Source of the DNA: PFJX01 sp964466195
GTDB lineage: Bacteria > Pseudomonadota > Gammaproteobacteria > Burkholderiales > Thiobacillaceae
NCBI GenBank assembly: GCA_964466195.1
Contig: CAYXMQ010000005.1
Location: 62,001-126,000 of the forward strand
Reading direction: 5' to 3'
DNA length: 64,000 bases
This document shows positions 52,397 to 60,955 of this stretch, in pieces; position 1 is the stretch's first letter; every line of letters starts with the position of its first letter. Position numbers and translations under genes: made by a program. The notes under the pieces were generated by a model that was given only the letters and a program-made list of their open reading frames with translations, made no database searches and was not told the origin of the DNA.

Positions 52397-54088
52397 TCAA
52401 CGTAAATAATAGAAGGCGAGATTCGCCAACAATAGGATGACCACCCAGAGTGACATGCCGCCGCTGGGCCAGGAGCGCAGCAGCATGCCGTCGGGACGGC
52501 GATGGCGGCTGAGATGGCCGCTCAGGCGCGCGAGGATGGCGCCGGTTCGCGCAGTCAGATTCGCGCGACCGCGCTGCAGCACATGACCGGCGCCGGCAAG
52601 CACGGCGGGGCCGGCGATGCGGTAGAGCCAGTCGGTATCCAGCGTGATGGTCGGCGTGCGCTTCAGATAATTCAGCATGACGAAAAACGCCAGGCCGGAG
52701 AACAGCAGCAATTGCAGTTGCGTGATGACGTGAGCCGCCGTGTAAGGTTGGTAATCCACCGCATAGGGCAGCATGGCGTACAGCGGATCCGGCCAGACGC
52801 CCAAGGCGATGCACAGGAATGCGAACAGGATCATGCCCCAGCGCATCGAGGCCGGCGGGTCGGTCGGACGCAGGCCGGAATCCTTCTGGAAGAACACGAA
52901 CCAGGGGAACTTGATGCCGGCATGCAGGAACACACCGGCGGAAGCGGCGGCAAGGAACAGCCAGATGATCTGCATATGGCCGTCTAGGGCGGCCTGGGTG
53001 ACCATGGATTTGGAAATGAAGCCGGAAGTCAGCGGAAAGGATGAAATGGCCAGTGCGCCGATGCTGCCGCAGATCGTGGTCAGCGGCATGCTGTGGAACA
53101 GCCCGCCCAGCTCCGAGCACTTGCGCCGGCCGGTGGCGGCCAGCACCGCGCCGGCCGACATCAACAGCAGCGCCTTGTAGAGGATGTGGGTGAAGGCGTG
53201 GGCCGCGGCGCCGTTGAGCGCCATATCGGTACCGATGCCGATGCCGGTGATCATGAAGCCGACCTGGTTGACGATGGAGTAGGCCAGGATGCGTCGCATG
53301 TCGTTTTCCAGCAGCGCATAGACGATGCCGTAGAAGATCATGAAGATGCCGATCCAGATCAGGATTTCAGCGCCCGGGAAGCCGCGCAGCAGCACATACA
53401 CCGCCGTCTTGGTGGTGAATGCGGACAGAAAAACCATGCCGCTCCAGGAGGCCTCCGGGTAGGCGTCCGGCAGCCAGGCCGAGAATGGCGGCGCGCCGGC
53501 GTTGATCAGGAATCCGGCCAGGATCAGCCAGTGTGCGATGGAGTCGGTCTGCATGGCGCTGAAGGTGACATCGCCGGTGACGGCGATATGCCCGGCGATG
53601 CCGGCGAACAGGATCACGCCGCCGGCCAGATGCACCCCGACGTAGCGCCGGCTGGCGGCCCAGGCCAGCGGCGTGCCGGCGCTCCACAGCACCAGTGTGG
53701 AACCAACCGCCATGAACTCCCAGAACAGGAACAGCGTGATCAGGTCGCCGGCCAGCGCCACGCCGATGGCGGAGCCGGCATAAAGAAAAGCCGCGGGGAT
53801 TTCCAGACGACTTTTCTGGCGCAGTGCGAACAGGCCGCCGCCAAACGCCATCAAGGCAAAGATGGTGGCGAACAGGCGTGACAGCTTGTCCACCGCCAGC
53901 GGCGTCAGTTGGTAATCCAGCCATTGCACTTGCCATAGCTTGCCTTCCGGCAGCAGCCAGAGCGCGGCCAGCGCCAGCAGCGGCAGCGCCAGCACGGCGA
54001 CATTGCGCGCCATGCCGCGCAGCAGGGGCAGAAACAGCGCGCCGGCGATCAGGATCAGCGCCGGATGCAGCAGGATCACACTAGTCAT
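52397..54088 (-). CDS. NuoM-like Mrp subunit D paralogue with TM7 Lys replaced by Asn (second system)
   Basis: A 563-residue proton-channel-like protein with about 14 TM helices and a Lys/Arg-rich cytoplasmic stretch near the end, before a last helix. The TM5 Glu is present (Glu124, LFWEFMAVG). At the TM7 position where NuoM/MrpD have a catalytic Lys nine residues before the Trp of WLP, it has Asn196 (LINAGAPPFSAWLPDAY). The TM8 Lys (TTKTAVYVLLR) is kept. The ATG at 54088 overlaps the small gene upstream by 8 bp. It is the last gene of the second operon and is probably structural or an altered channel. Confidence 0.9.
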   Translation of the reverse strand: MTSVILLHPALILIAGALFLPLLRGMARNVAVLALPLLALAALWLLPEGKLWQVQWLDYQLTPLAVDKLSRLFATIFALMAFGGGLFALRQKSRLEIPAAFLYAGSAIGVALAGDLITLFLFWEFMAVGSTLVLWSAGTPLAWAASRRYVGVHLAGGVILFAGIAGHIAVTGDVTFSAMQTDSIAHWLILAGFLINAGAPPFSAWLPDAYPEASWSGMVFLSAFTTKTAVYVLLRGFPGAEILIWIGIFMIFYGIVYALLENDMRRILAYSIVNQVGFMITGIGIGTDMALNGAAAHAFTHILYKALLLMSAGAVLAATGRRKCSELGGLFHSMPLTTICGSIGALAISSFPLTSGFISKSMVTQAALDGHMQIIWLFLAAASAGVFLHAGIKFPWFVFFQKDSGLRPTDPPASMRWGMILFAFLCIALGVWPDPLYAMLPYAVDYQPYTAAHVITQLQLLLFSGLAFFVMLNYLKRTPTITLDTDWLYRIAGPAVLAGAGHVLQRGRANLTARTGAILARLSGHLSRHRRPDGMLLRSWPSGGMSLWVVILLLANLAFYYLR

Positions 54089-54338
54089 CGCGCTCGTCTC
54101 CGGCGTAATGCGTGTCGGGCCGCTTGAGCAGCAGGCCGAGCGCCTTGGCGCCAAGGATCATCAACAAGCAGGTCAGAAAGCCATAACCGGCATAGAAGCC
54201 GAGCCAGCCTTCGATTTCGAAATGCGGATGCAGATCGACGAAGAAGCCGGCGATGACGGTCAGCGCCAGCACGGCGATGAAGCTGCGCCAGAGTTTTTTT
54301 ACGTTGCGCGGGTTATCCAGCCAATGTTCGTATTTCAT
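54081..54338 (-). CDS. Small two-helix membrane protein in the second antiporter operon
   Basis: An 85-residue protein with two TM helices (about 18 to 36 and 46 to 68) and charged termini (MKYEHWLDNPRNVKKLWRSF; LKRPDTHYAGDERDD). It overlaps both neighbours by 4 to 8 bp, so it is a true operon member. It is not a canonical Mrp subunit. It may link the last D-type subunit to the rest of the complex. I do not recognise it as a named family. Confidence 0.85.
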   Translation of the reverse strand: MKYEHWLDNPRNVKKLWRSFIAVLALTVIAGFFVDLHPHFEIEGWLGFYAGYGFLTCLLMILGAKALGLLLKRPDTHYAGDERDD

Positions 54339-55795
54339 GACGTCGCCACCAATTGTTGCGCCAGCGCCAGCGGCACGTCAGGGAAGAAGAACAGCGCCAG
54401 CGTGCCGGCCGCGGTGAAGCCCAGCGCCAGCACCATCGGCCACGGCGCTTCGCCGTGCGGATGCGCGCTGGCGTCGGCCGACAACGGGCGGAAGAAGGCG
54501 CGATAGACGATGGGCAGAAAGTAGGCGGCATTCAGCAGGGTGGAGAGCAGGATCACCGCCAGCGCGAACCACTGCGCCTGGGCCATGGCGCCGGAAACGA
54601 TGTACCACTTGCTGACGAAACCGGCGGCCGGGGGCAGGCCGATCATCGACAGCGCGCCGATGCCGAAGGCCGCCATGGTCCACGGCATGCGGCGGCCGAT
54701 GCCGTCGAGCTGGCTGACTTCGGTCTTGTGCGCTGCCGTGTAGATGGCGCCGGCGGCGAAGAACAGCGTGATCTTGCCGAAGGCGTGGGCGGCGATGTGC
54801 AGCACGGCGCCGACCACCGACAGTGGCGCGAGCAGGGCGGCGGCGAGTATCACGTAGGAGAGTTGGCTGACGGTGGAATAGGCCAGCCGGCGCTTGAGGT
54901 TGTCGGCATTGAGCGCCACCGCCGACGCGGCGACGATGGTGAAGCCGGCAATGCCGATCAGCCAGTCGGTGGCGCCGGCCAGCACATCGAAGCCGAAGAC
55001 GTAGACCACGACTTTCACGACCGCGAACACGCCGGCCTTGACCACGGCGACGGCGTGCAGCAGCGCCGAAACCGGCGTCGGCGCCACCATCGCGGCAGGC
55101 AACCAGCGGTGGAACGGCATCAGCGCGGCCTTGGCCGTCCCGAACATGAACAGCGCCAGCAGCACCGCGACGGCGCCGGCATCGAGTCCGGCGGGCAGGA
55201 TGCCGCCGGGGCGAAACTCGGTGGTGCCGGCGACATGCCAGGTGTAGATCACGGCCGGCAGCAGAAACAGAATCGAGGTGCCCATCAGGATCGCCAGATA
55301 GGTGCGCCCGCCGGCTCTCGCCTTGTCGGTGCCGGCATGGGTGACCAGCGGATAGGTGATCAGCGTCAGCACTTCGTAAAACAGAAACAGCGTCAGCAGG
55401 TTGGCGGCAAAGGCGATGGCCAGTGCAGCGGCGATGGCGAGTGCAAAGCAGACGTAGAAGCGGGTCTGGTTGTGCTCTCCATTGCCGCGCATGTAGCCGA
55501 TGGAATACACCGAATTGACGATCCACAGCCCGGAGGCGATCAGCGCGAACAGCATGCCCAGGGGTTCGACGCGGAACGCGATGGGCAGACCGGGCAAGGG
55601 CTCCAGCAGAATCAAAGCAGGACGTTCACCGGCCAGCACGGGGTCGAGCAATTGCCCGACACAGACGAGCAGCAGCAAGGCGGTGGTCAGCGTAATGCCT
55701 TCGCGCAGGTTCGGCCTCTTGCCGGCCAGCGCGATGCCTAGCGCGCCAAACAGCGGCAGCAACAGGCAGGCCAGAATCAGAGACTCGAAGCTCAT
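54335..55795 (-). CDS. NuoM-like Mrp subunit D paralogue (second system)
   Basis: A 486-residue proton-channel subunit with about 14 TM helices. Key residues are intact: TM5 Glu (LFLFYEVLTLITYPLV), TM7 Lys (GTAKAALMPFHRWLPAAM) and TM8 Lys (AVVKAGVFAVVKV). It starts 4 bp inside the previous gene and ends 4 bp inside the small membrane-protein gene. It is closest in pattern to MrpA/NuoL-type N-termini, as seen in Mbh-like complexes. Confidence 0.92.
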   Translation of the reverse strand: MSFESLILACLLLPLFGALGIALAGKRPNLREGITLTTALLLLVCVGQLLDPVLAGERPALILLEPLPGLPIAFRVEPLGMLFALIASGLWIVNSVYSIGYMRGNGEHNQTRFYVCFALAIAAALAIAFAANLLTLFLFYEVLTLITYPLVTHAGTDKARAGGRTYLAILMGTSILFLLPAVIYTWHVAGTTEFRPGGILPAGLDAGAVAVLLALFMFGTAKAALMPFHRWLPAAMVAPTPVSALLHAVAVVKAGVFAVVKVVVYVFGFDVLAGATDWLIGIAGFTIVAASAVALNADNLKRRLAYSTVSQLSYVILAAALLAPLSVVGAVLHIAAHAFGKITLFFAAGAIYTAAHKTEVSQLDGIGRRMPWTMAAFGIGALSMIGLPPAAGFVSKWYIVSGAMAQAQWFALAVILLSTLLNAAYFLPIVYRAFFRPLSADASAHPHGEAPWPMVLALGFTAAGTLALFFFPDVPLALAQQLVATS

Positions 55796-57309
55796 CGTCC
55801 GAGCTTCACCAGTTCTTGCGCCGCTTCCAGCGCGGAACCGACGCTGAATGACGTGTCGAGGCCGAACCAGACCGAGGCCAATACCAGCAGCCAGGCGGGA
55901 ATCAGCATCGATAGAGGTGCTTCGTTCCTGGCCTCATGGCCGGCCGGTGGCGCGCGGAAGTAAGCGACTTCGACAAAACGCCAGACATAGGCCACCGCGA
56001 GCAGAGAACTCAGCAGTATGGCGCCGACCAGCCAGAACTGTTCCTTCTCCAGCGCCGCCACGATCAGATACCACTTGCTGATAAAGCCGGCGGTGCCAGG
56101 CACGCCGATCAGGCTCAGACCCGCGAGGACGATGCCGAACGAGGTCAGCGGCATGCGTTTGGCCAGACCGGCCAGGCGCTCGAAAGTCGCTACCGGTGGC
56201 GGCGCGCCCGGTCTGGCGATGCCCAGCACGACGCCGCCGATGAGCAGGAAAACGGCTGCCTTGGTCAAACCGTGGTTGAACAAATGCACGATGGAGGCGG
56301 TTAGACCCTGTACCGAGTCGAATGACAGCCCCAACGTGATGTACCCGATCTGGCCGACGCTGGAATACGCGAATAGACGCTTCAGGTTGTTCTGGAAGAT
56401 GGCGATGAAACTGGCTGCGAACATGGCCAGCAGCGACAGCCAGAGCATGATCTGCGGCAGTGGCAGTTGATCGAACACCAGACTTTCGCCGAATACCGAG
56501 TAATAGAAGCGGATCAGCACGTAGACCGAGACCTTGGTTGCCGTGGCGGCGAGAAAAGCGGTCACCGCCGAGGGGGCATAGGTGTAAGCGTTGGGCAGCC
56601 ACTGATGCAGCGGGAACAGCGCCAGCTTGAGCGAGATGCCGACGGTGAGAAACGCCAGCGCCGCCAGTACCGGGCGCGAGCTTTCGATATCGCGCAGACG
56701 CGCCGCCATATCCACCAGATTCAGCGTGCCGGTCATCAGGTACAGGAAACCGATGCCGATGACGATGAAGGTGGCGCCGATGCTGCCCATGATCAGATAG
56801 CGGAAGGACGCCGCCAACGCGCGGCGGTCGCGGCCCAGCGCGATCAGGACATAGGTGGAAAGGGAGGAAATTTCCAGAAAGACGAAGATGTTGAACGCAT
56901 CGCCAGTGATGGTGATGCCGAGCAGACCGGCCAGGCAGAGGCCGAACATGGCGTAGTACAAATAGTGCAGTTCGCGCGGAATCTCGCGTTCTATGCTGGC
57001 GCGGCTCCAGGGCAGCACCAGCGCGGCGGTGCCGGAAACCAGCACCAGGACGAAGCTGGCCAGGCGATCCACCCGGTATTCGATGCCCCAGGGCGGCGCC
57101 CAACTGCCCATGTGATAGGAAATGACGCCGCTCTCTCCCACTTGCAGCCAGAGAGCCAAGCTGGTTGCAAAGGCAGCCCAGGCCGCCGCCGTGACCAGGC
57201 TGAAGGCGATGCCGCCGTGGCGAAGCAGCACCGCCAGCGGCGCCGACAGCAGCGGCAGGACGACTTGGAGCGCCGGCAGGTGCGTGGTCAAACTGGCGCT
57301 GAGGCTCAT
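55792..57309 (-). CDS. NuoM-like Mrp subunit D (second system)
   Basis: A 505-residue proton-channel subunit. It has a TM5-type Glu (IFVFLEISSLSTYVLIAL), TM7 Lys (ISLKLALFPLHQWLPNAY) and TM8 Lys (TATKVSVYVLIRFYY). The ATG at 57309 (MSLSASLTTHLPALQVVLPL) overlaps subunit C by 4 bp; the frame upstream of it is a shadow. This is probably the direct MrpD counterpart, since it follows B and C. Confidence 0.93.
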   Translation of the reverse strand: MSLSASLTTHLPALQVVLPLLSAPLAVLLRHGGIAFSLVTAAAWAAFATSLALWLQVGESGVISYHMGSWAPPWGIEYRVDRLASFVLVLVSGTAALVLPWSRASIEREIPRELHYLYYAMFGLCLAGLLGITITGDAFNIFVFLEISSLSTYVLIALGRDRRALAASFRYLIMGSIGATFIVIGIGFLYLMTGTLNLVDMAARLRDIESSRPVLAALAFLTVGISLKLALFPLHQWLPNAYTYAPSAVTAFLAATATKVSVYVLIRFYYSVFGESLVFDQLPLPQIMLWLSLLAMFAASFIAIFQNNLKRLFAYSSVGQIGYITLGLSFDSVQGLTASIVHLFNHGLTKAAVFLLIGGVVLGIARPGAPPPVATFERLAGLAKRMPLTSFGIVLAGLSLIGVPGTAGFISKWYLIVAALEKEQFWLVGAILLSSLLAVAYVWRFVEVAYFRAPPAGHEARNEAPLSMLIPAWLLVLASVWFGLDTSFSVGSALEAAQELVKLGR

Positions 57310-57680
57310 GCGCGGGGTGCTTCCTCGCGATCGTCCACCTGATTGTCCAGCGCGGTGATCTCGTCTTCCTCGATGCTGCCGTAGGCTTCGCGTATGCGCA
57401 CGGCCAACGCCAGACCGAGCGCCAGTACGGCAATGCCGACGACGATGGCAGTGAGAATCAGGACATGCGGCAGCGGGTTGGAATAGATGCCGTATTGCGG
57501 CGCCAGGATCGGCGCGGTACCCCCGAGCAATTTCCCCGGAGCGATGTAGAGCAGGTAGACAGAAGTCTGGAATACCGACAGCCCGACCAGTTTCTTGATC
57601 AGATTGCCGCGTGCGATGACTACGTAAAGGCCTGCAACCATGACAAACACGGTAATGATGTAGCTGAAGTGTGCGATCAC
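57306..57680 (-). CDS. NuoK-like Mrp subunit C (second system)
   Basis: A 124-residue protein with three TM helices. It has GLSVFQTSVYLLYIAPGK and DPLPHVLILTAI-like sequence (NPLPHVLILTAIVVGIAVLA). A charged C-terminal tail (REAYGSIEEDEITALDNQ) is longer than in MnhC. Its ATG overlaps the MnhB-type gene by 4 bp. Confidence 0.92.
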   Translation of the reverse strand: MIAHFSYIITVFVMVAGLYVVIARGNLIKKLVGLSVFQTSVYLLYIAPGKLLGGTAPILAPQYGIYSNPLPHVLILTAIVVGIAVLALGLALAVRIREAYGSIEEDEITALDNQVDDREEAPRA

Positions 57681-58108
57681 CGGAGTTTCTCGCCGCGTCC
57701 ACGCGAGGCGAACATGTAGAAGATCTTCAGCATCACGCCGCAGACGGTGATTGCGACGCCGGCTTCAACCCAGAAAATGCCGCGATGCTGGCCGTGCACC
57801 GGGTCGGCATCGAGCACGAAGTAATCGAGAAAATTGCCGCCGAGGAAAATGCCGGCCAGGCCGACCCCGAGATAGAGCAGCACGCCGGCGGCGAGCATGG
57901 TTTCCACCAGCCGGTCCGGCACGACTTTGCGGGCGTTGGCCAGGCCGAAGATAAGCGCGTAGAAAACGATGCCGGTAGCGAAGATGACGCCAGCCTGAAA
58001 GCCGCCGCCGGGGCCGAAGTCGCCATGGAACTGCACATACAGGGCGAACAGCAGAATGAACGGGATCAGCAGCTTGCCGATGACCCGCAACACCAGATCA
58101 TGTTGCAT
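57677..58108 (-). CDS. MnhB-type Mrp subunit (second system)
   Basis: A 143-residue membrane protein with four TM helices and the MnhB motif HGDFGPGGGFQAGVIFATG. In this operon B is a separate gene, unlike the A-B fusion of the first system. The ATG at 58108 gives MQHDLVLRVIGKLLIPF, and the start lies 11 bp inside the upstream MbhD/E-like gene. Confidence 0.92.
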   Translation of the reverse strand: MQHDLVLRVIGKLLIPFILLFALYVQFHGDFGPGGGFQAGVIFATGIVFYALIFGLANARKVVPDRLVETMLAAGVLLYLGVGLAGIFLGGNFLDYFVLDADPVHGQHRGIFWVEAGVAITVCGVMLKIFYMFASRGRGEKLR

Positions 58109-58604
58109 CGCGAGCTCGCTTGCGTGGGCGCCGCCGCAACAGCGCGATGATGCCGGCGCCGGCGGTAAATACCACGGTCGTCTCGCCCAGCGTGTCATAG
58201 CCTCGGAAGCTGGCCAGCACTGCCGTGACCACGTTGGGCACGTCGACTTCATTCTGCAGATAGCGCGGTGCTACATGCTGGTGGATCGGCGCTTGCGGGT
58301 CGGCGAAATCGGGCAGCCCCATCGCGCCGTAGATCAGGAAGCCGGCGGTGGCGATGGACACGGACAATGGCAGCCAGGGGCGATGCGCCGGCTTCGCTTC
58401 CTCGCTCTTGCACAGATGCAAGGCGCCCAGCAGCAGCACGGTGGATACGCCGGCGCCGACGGCCGCTTCGGTCATCGCCACGTCGACGGCATCCAGCGCC
58501 ACCAGTACGCTCGCCATCAGAAAGCTGTAGACGCCGGACAGCACCACCACGGCGAACAGGTTGCGGGTGTGCGCCAGGGCTAGCACCGACAAGGCCATCA
58601 GCAC
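58098..58604 (-). CDS. MbhD/MbhE-like (MrpA C-terminal, DUF4040) subunit (second system)
   Basis: At least 168 residues, with about five TM helices. The middle segment ALDAVDVAMTEAAVGAGVSTVLL is DUF4040/MbhD, and FRGYDTLGETTVVFTAGAG is the MbhE-type motif found at the MrpA C-terminus. The given start is a GTG at 58604. The frame stays open to 58637 and the encoded IETLIVDVLLVLMALS looks like the real first helix. An ATC at 58634, six to seven bases after GGAGG, may be the actual start. It should form the link between B and the G subunit. Confidence 0.85.
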   Translation of the reverse strand: MLMALSVLALAHTRNLFAVVVLSGVYSFLMASVLVALDAVDVAMTEAAVGAGVSTVLLLGALHLCKSEEAKPAHRPWLPLSVSIATAGFLIYGAMGLPDFADPQAPIHQHVAPRYLQNEVDVPNVVTAVLASFRGYDTLGETTVVFTAGAGIIALLRRRPRKRARDAT

Positions 58605-58621
58605 CAGCAGGACGTCGACAA

Positions 58622-58960
58622 TCAGGGTTTCGATGATGCCTCCTCCGCTGCCAGCGGCTGCGCCAGTTGCGGCTTCAGACCGCGCAACATCGCCGCGCGT
58701 GCCAGGGCATGGCTGGCGGCCGGACCGGCAAAGAGAATCAGCAGGCCGATCATCGCCAGTTTGACCGCTACCAGACTGAAGCCGGCCTGCAGCAACAGGC
58801 CCAGCAGAATGAAACCGGCGCCCAGAGTTTCCAGCACGCTACCGGCGTGCATGCGGGTAAAGAAATCGGGCATGCGCAGCAGGCCGAAGGCGCCCACCAG
58901 ACAAAAGAACGCCCCGGTCAACAGGCAGATGCCGCTGAGCACTTCCAGCAGCAAGCTCAT
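58622..58960 (-). CDS. MnhG-type Mrp subunit (second system)
   Basis: A 112-residue protein with three TM helices. The signature is GLLRMPDFFTRMHAGSVLETLGAG, where the family has MPDFxTRxHA. A polar tail (LAQPLAAEEASSKP) follows. It overlaps the F-type gene by 4 bp. Confidence 0.93.
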   Translation of the reverse strand: MSLLLEVLSGICLLTGAFFCLVGAFGLLRMPDFFTRMHAGSVLETLGAGFILLGLLLQAGFSLVAVKLAMIGLLILFAGPAASHALARAAMLRGLKPQLAQPLAAEEASSKP

Positions 58961-59235
58961 TCCGATGCCTTCCCGCTGGCGCCGAGATCGCCCTGGCGCA
59001 AGAACTTCAACACGGCGATCACGCCAACTACGTTGAGCAGGCCATAGACCAGGGCCAGATCGAGAAAATCTGGCCGGCCGTTGAGAAAACCCAACAAAGC
59101 CAGCAGCAGCATTGTGCTGGTGCCAATAATGTTGGCCGCCTGCAAACGATCGAACACGCTGGGGCCGAGCGCGGCGCGCGCCAGAGCCAGGGCCAGCGTG
59201 ACGATCAGGGCGAGAGTGGCGACGGCCAGCATCAT
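58957..59235 (-). CDS. MnhF-type Mrp subunit (second system)
   Basis: A 92-residue protein with three TM helices and the MnhF core GPSVFDRLQAANIIGTSTMLL. The ATG at 59235 overlaps the E-type stop by 4 bp; a second ATG follows immediately. The frame upstream is a shadow. Confidence 0.92.
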   Translation of the reverse strand: MMLAVATLALIVTLALALARAALGPSVFDRLQAANIIGTSTMLLLALLGFLNGRPDFLDLALVYGLLNVVGVIAVLKFLRQGDLGASGKASE

Positions 59236-59714
59236 TGCCTTACTTGCTCCAGGCTCGCACAGCGGCGATCCATCTCGCTGCCGGACAATGCCGCCGCGCC
59301 TTCCCGGGTCAATGCATGAACCAGGAAACGGCCGGGCTCCACCTCGACCGAGATGGTGCCCGGCGTCAAGGTAATGGAATTGGCGTGGATCACCAGTCCC
59401 AGGTCGGTTTTCTGCGACGGCGTGAACTCGACCAGAGTCGGTGAAATCGGCAGGCGCGGGTCGAGGATGCGTTTGCTGACGTCCCAGGCTGATTTGATGA
59501 TTTCCAGCATCAGCCAGGGCAAATAGGACAGCAGTGCACGCCAGGCCAAGTGAATCGGAAACCCCTCGTGGTCGATGATATCCATCCGTCGGGCCAGCAA
59601 AAATACGGCCAGCGCGCAACCGGCGCCCGATGCCAGCAGAAACGGCGTATATATCCCGGACAGCAGCAGCCAGAACAGATAAAGCGAAAAAAGCAAACTC
59701 AGGGAACGGGCCAT
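59232..59714 (-). CDS. MnhE-type Mrp subunit, first gene of the second system
   Basis: A 160-residue protein with two N-terminal TM helices and the MnhE cytoplasmic domain (LVIHANSITLTPGTISVEVEPG). It starts the E-F-G-D/E-B-C-D-D-small-D operon. Its start is 94 bp after the dsbA-like stop, so either a promoter lies there or the genes share a transcript. Confidence 0.92.
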   Translation of the reverse strand: MARSLSLLFSLYLFWLLLSGIYTPFLLASGAGCALAVFLLARRMDIIDHEGFPIHLAWRALLSYLPWLMLEIIKSAWDVSKRILDPRLPISPTLVEFTPSQKTDLGLVIHANSITLTPGTISVEVEPGRFLVHALTREGAAALSGSEMDRRCASLEQVRQ

Positions 59715-59808
59715 CAGAATACGGCTAGGTAGGTTTAGTGTTGCATCCGGCTGCGCCGCGTGGCCACGGCGGACTGAGCCGGTGCAAAACCACGGTACGT
59801 GTTACACC

Positions 59809-60459
59809 TCAGCGATATTCGCTGGCCAGAGCCGAGTTCACCATTTCGTTGAGTTCTTCCAGGCCGAATTTCGGCAGCGGCTTGCCGTTGACGAAAAAGT
59901 CGGGCGTCTTGCTGACGTTGAGGCTGCGTGCGTCTTCCAAATCCTGTGCGATCTGCCGGGCAATCTCCGGCGAACTCATGTCGCGCTTGAGTTGCTCCAG
60001 GTTGAGGCCGAGCCCCTCGACGTATTGCCAGACCTTTTCCTTTTGCACGCTGTGATTCTCTACCCAGTCATCCTGAGCGGCCAGCAGAGCTTCCAGGGTT
60101 TCCCAGTGCTTGCCTTGCTTTGCCGCCGCCAGCAACAGCGCGACGACATAGTCTGAATTCTGGTGAAAAGGGGCGTAGCGCAATGACAGATGGATCTTGT
60201 CCGGGTGCGCGTTCAGCATCGACTTGACTATCGGGTAGAACAGCCGGCAGGTGCCGCAGGCGGGGTCGAGAAACTCGACCATTCGCACCTTGGCGGCGGT
60301 CGGCCCAAGCGTCGGCGAATGCTCGCGCACCATGCCCGACTGGTTCTGAGCCGCCAACTGTTCGGCCTGTTCGGCTTTTTCTGCCTTGAAGTAAAGCGTG
60401 CCGGCGAGAAAAACCAGCAGCAGCAACACGCCGGCGGAGATAAACAACGTTTTCTTCAT
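59809..60459 (-). CDS. DsbA-family thiol-disulfide protein, membrane-anchored
   Basis: A 216-residue thioredoxin-fold protein with an N-terminal signal anchor (about 4 to 23) and active site DPACGTCRLFYP (CGTC). The motif SLNVSKTPDFFVNGK (cis-Pro) is near the end. It belongs to the DsbA/DsbG-like group and can oxidise or isomerise disulfides in the periplasm. It overlaps the DsbB-type gene by 4 bp, so the two form an oxidase pair. The many c-type cytochromes of the window may need such enzymes. Confidence 0.88.
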   Translation of the reverse strand: MKKTLFISAGVLLLLVFLAGTLYFKAEKAEQAEQLAAQNQSGMVREHSPTLGPTAAKVRMVEFLDPACGTCRLFYPIVKSMLNAHPDKIHLSLRYAPFHQNSDYVVALLLAAAKQGKHWETLEALLAAQDDWVENHSVQKEKVWQYVEGLGLNLEQLKRDMSSPEIARQIAQDLEDARSLNVSKTPDFFVNGKPLPKFGLEELNEMVNSALASEYR

Positions 60460-60905
60460 TTGGACACCTTGAATTGAGTCAACAACAACATCGCGATGAT
60501 GACGGAAAAAGCGAGCACGGAAAGCATCGGCAGGGTGACAAAACCGAGCCACACGATCTGCTCCACCGAACACGGCACGCCCTGGCTGCATGGCGTGGCA
60601 CTCTCCGGAATCAGGCCGCTGGCGACGCCCCAGTGGAACACGGCCAGCAGCCAGCCGACCAAAGCCAGCGGCAGCGCGTAGCGCACGACACGGCGTTCGT
60701 AAGGAAACAGTCCCGCCGCCAGAATCAGGACCAGCGGAAACATGCAGATTCGCTGGTACCAGCACAGCACGCAAGGCGTATGGCCCATGACCTCGCCAAT
60801 GAACAGCGCGGCCAGCGTCGAGATGCCGGCCACCAGCCAGGCGATGAAAACAAGCGTCCAGCCGTCGGCGGGAAAAACGTGAGCGGGGTTCATGGAAATA
60901 GGCAT
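60456..60905 (-). CDS. dsbB: DsbB/DsbI-type disulfide-bond formation protein
   Basis: A 149-residue membrane protein with four TM helices. The quinone-proximal pair is CVLCWYQR, and the second pair sits in CSQGVPC. It reoxidises the DsbA-like partner and passes electrons to quinone. Two starts are possible, the ATG at 60905 used here and an ATG at 60893; neither has a good ribosome site. It ends 4 bp inside the dsbA-like gene. Confidence 0.88.
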   Translation of the reverse strand: MPISMNPAHVFPADGWTLVFIAWLVAGISTLAALFIGEVMGHTPCVLCWYQRICMFPLVLILAAGLFPYERRVVRYALPLALVGWLLAVFHWGVASGLIPESATPCSQGVPCSVEQIVWLGFVTLPMLSVLAFSVIIAMLLLTQFKVSK

Positions 60906-60955
60906 CGGCGCGGATATTCTATAAGCAACGACCTGTAACGGCGTTGAAATGCTGC

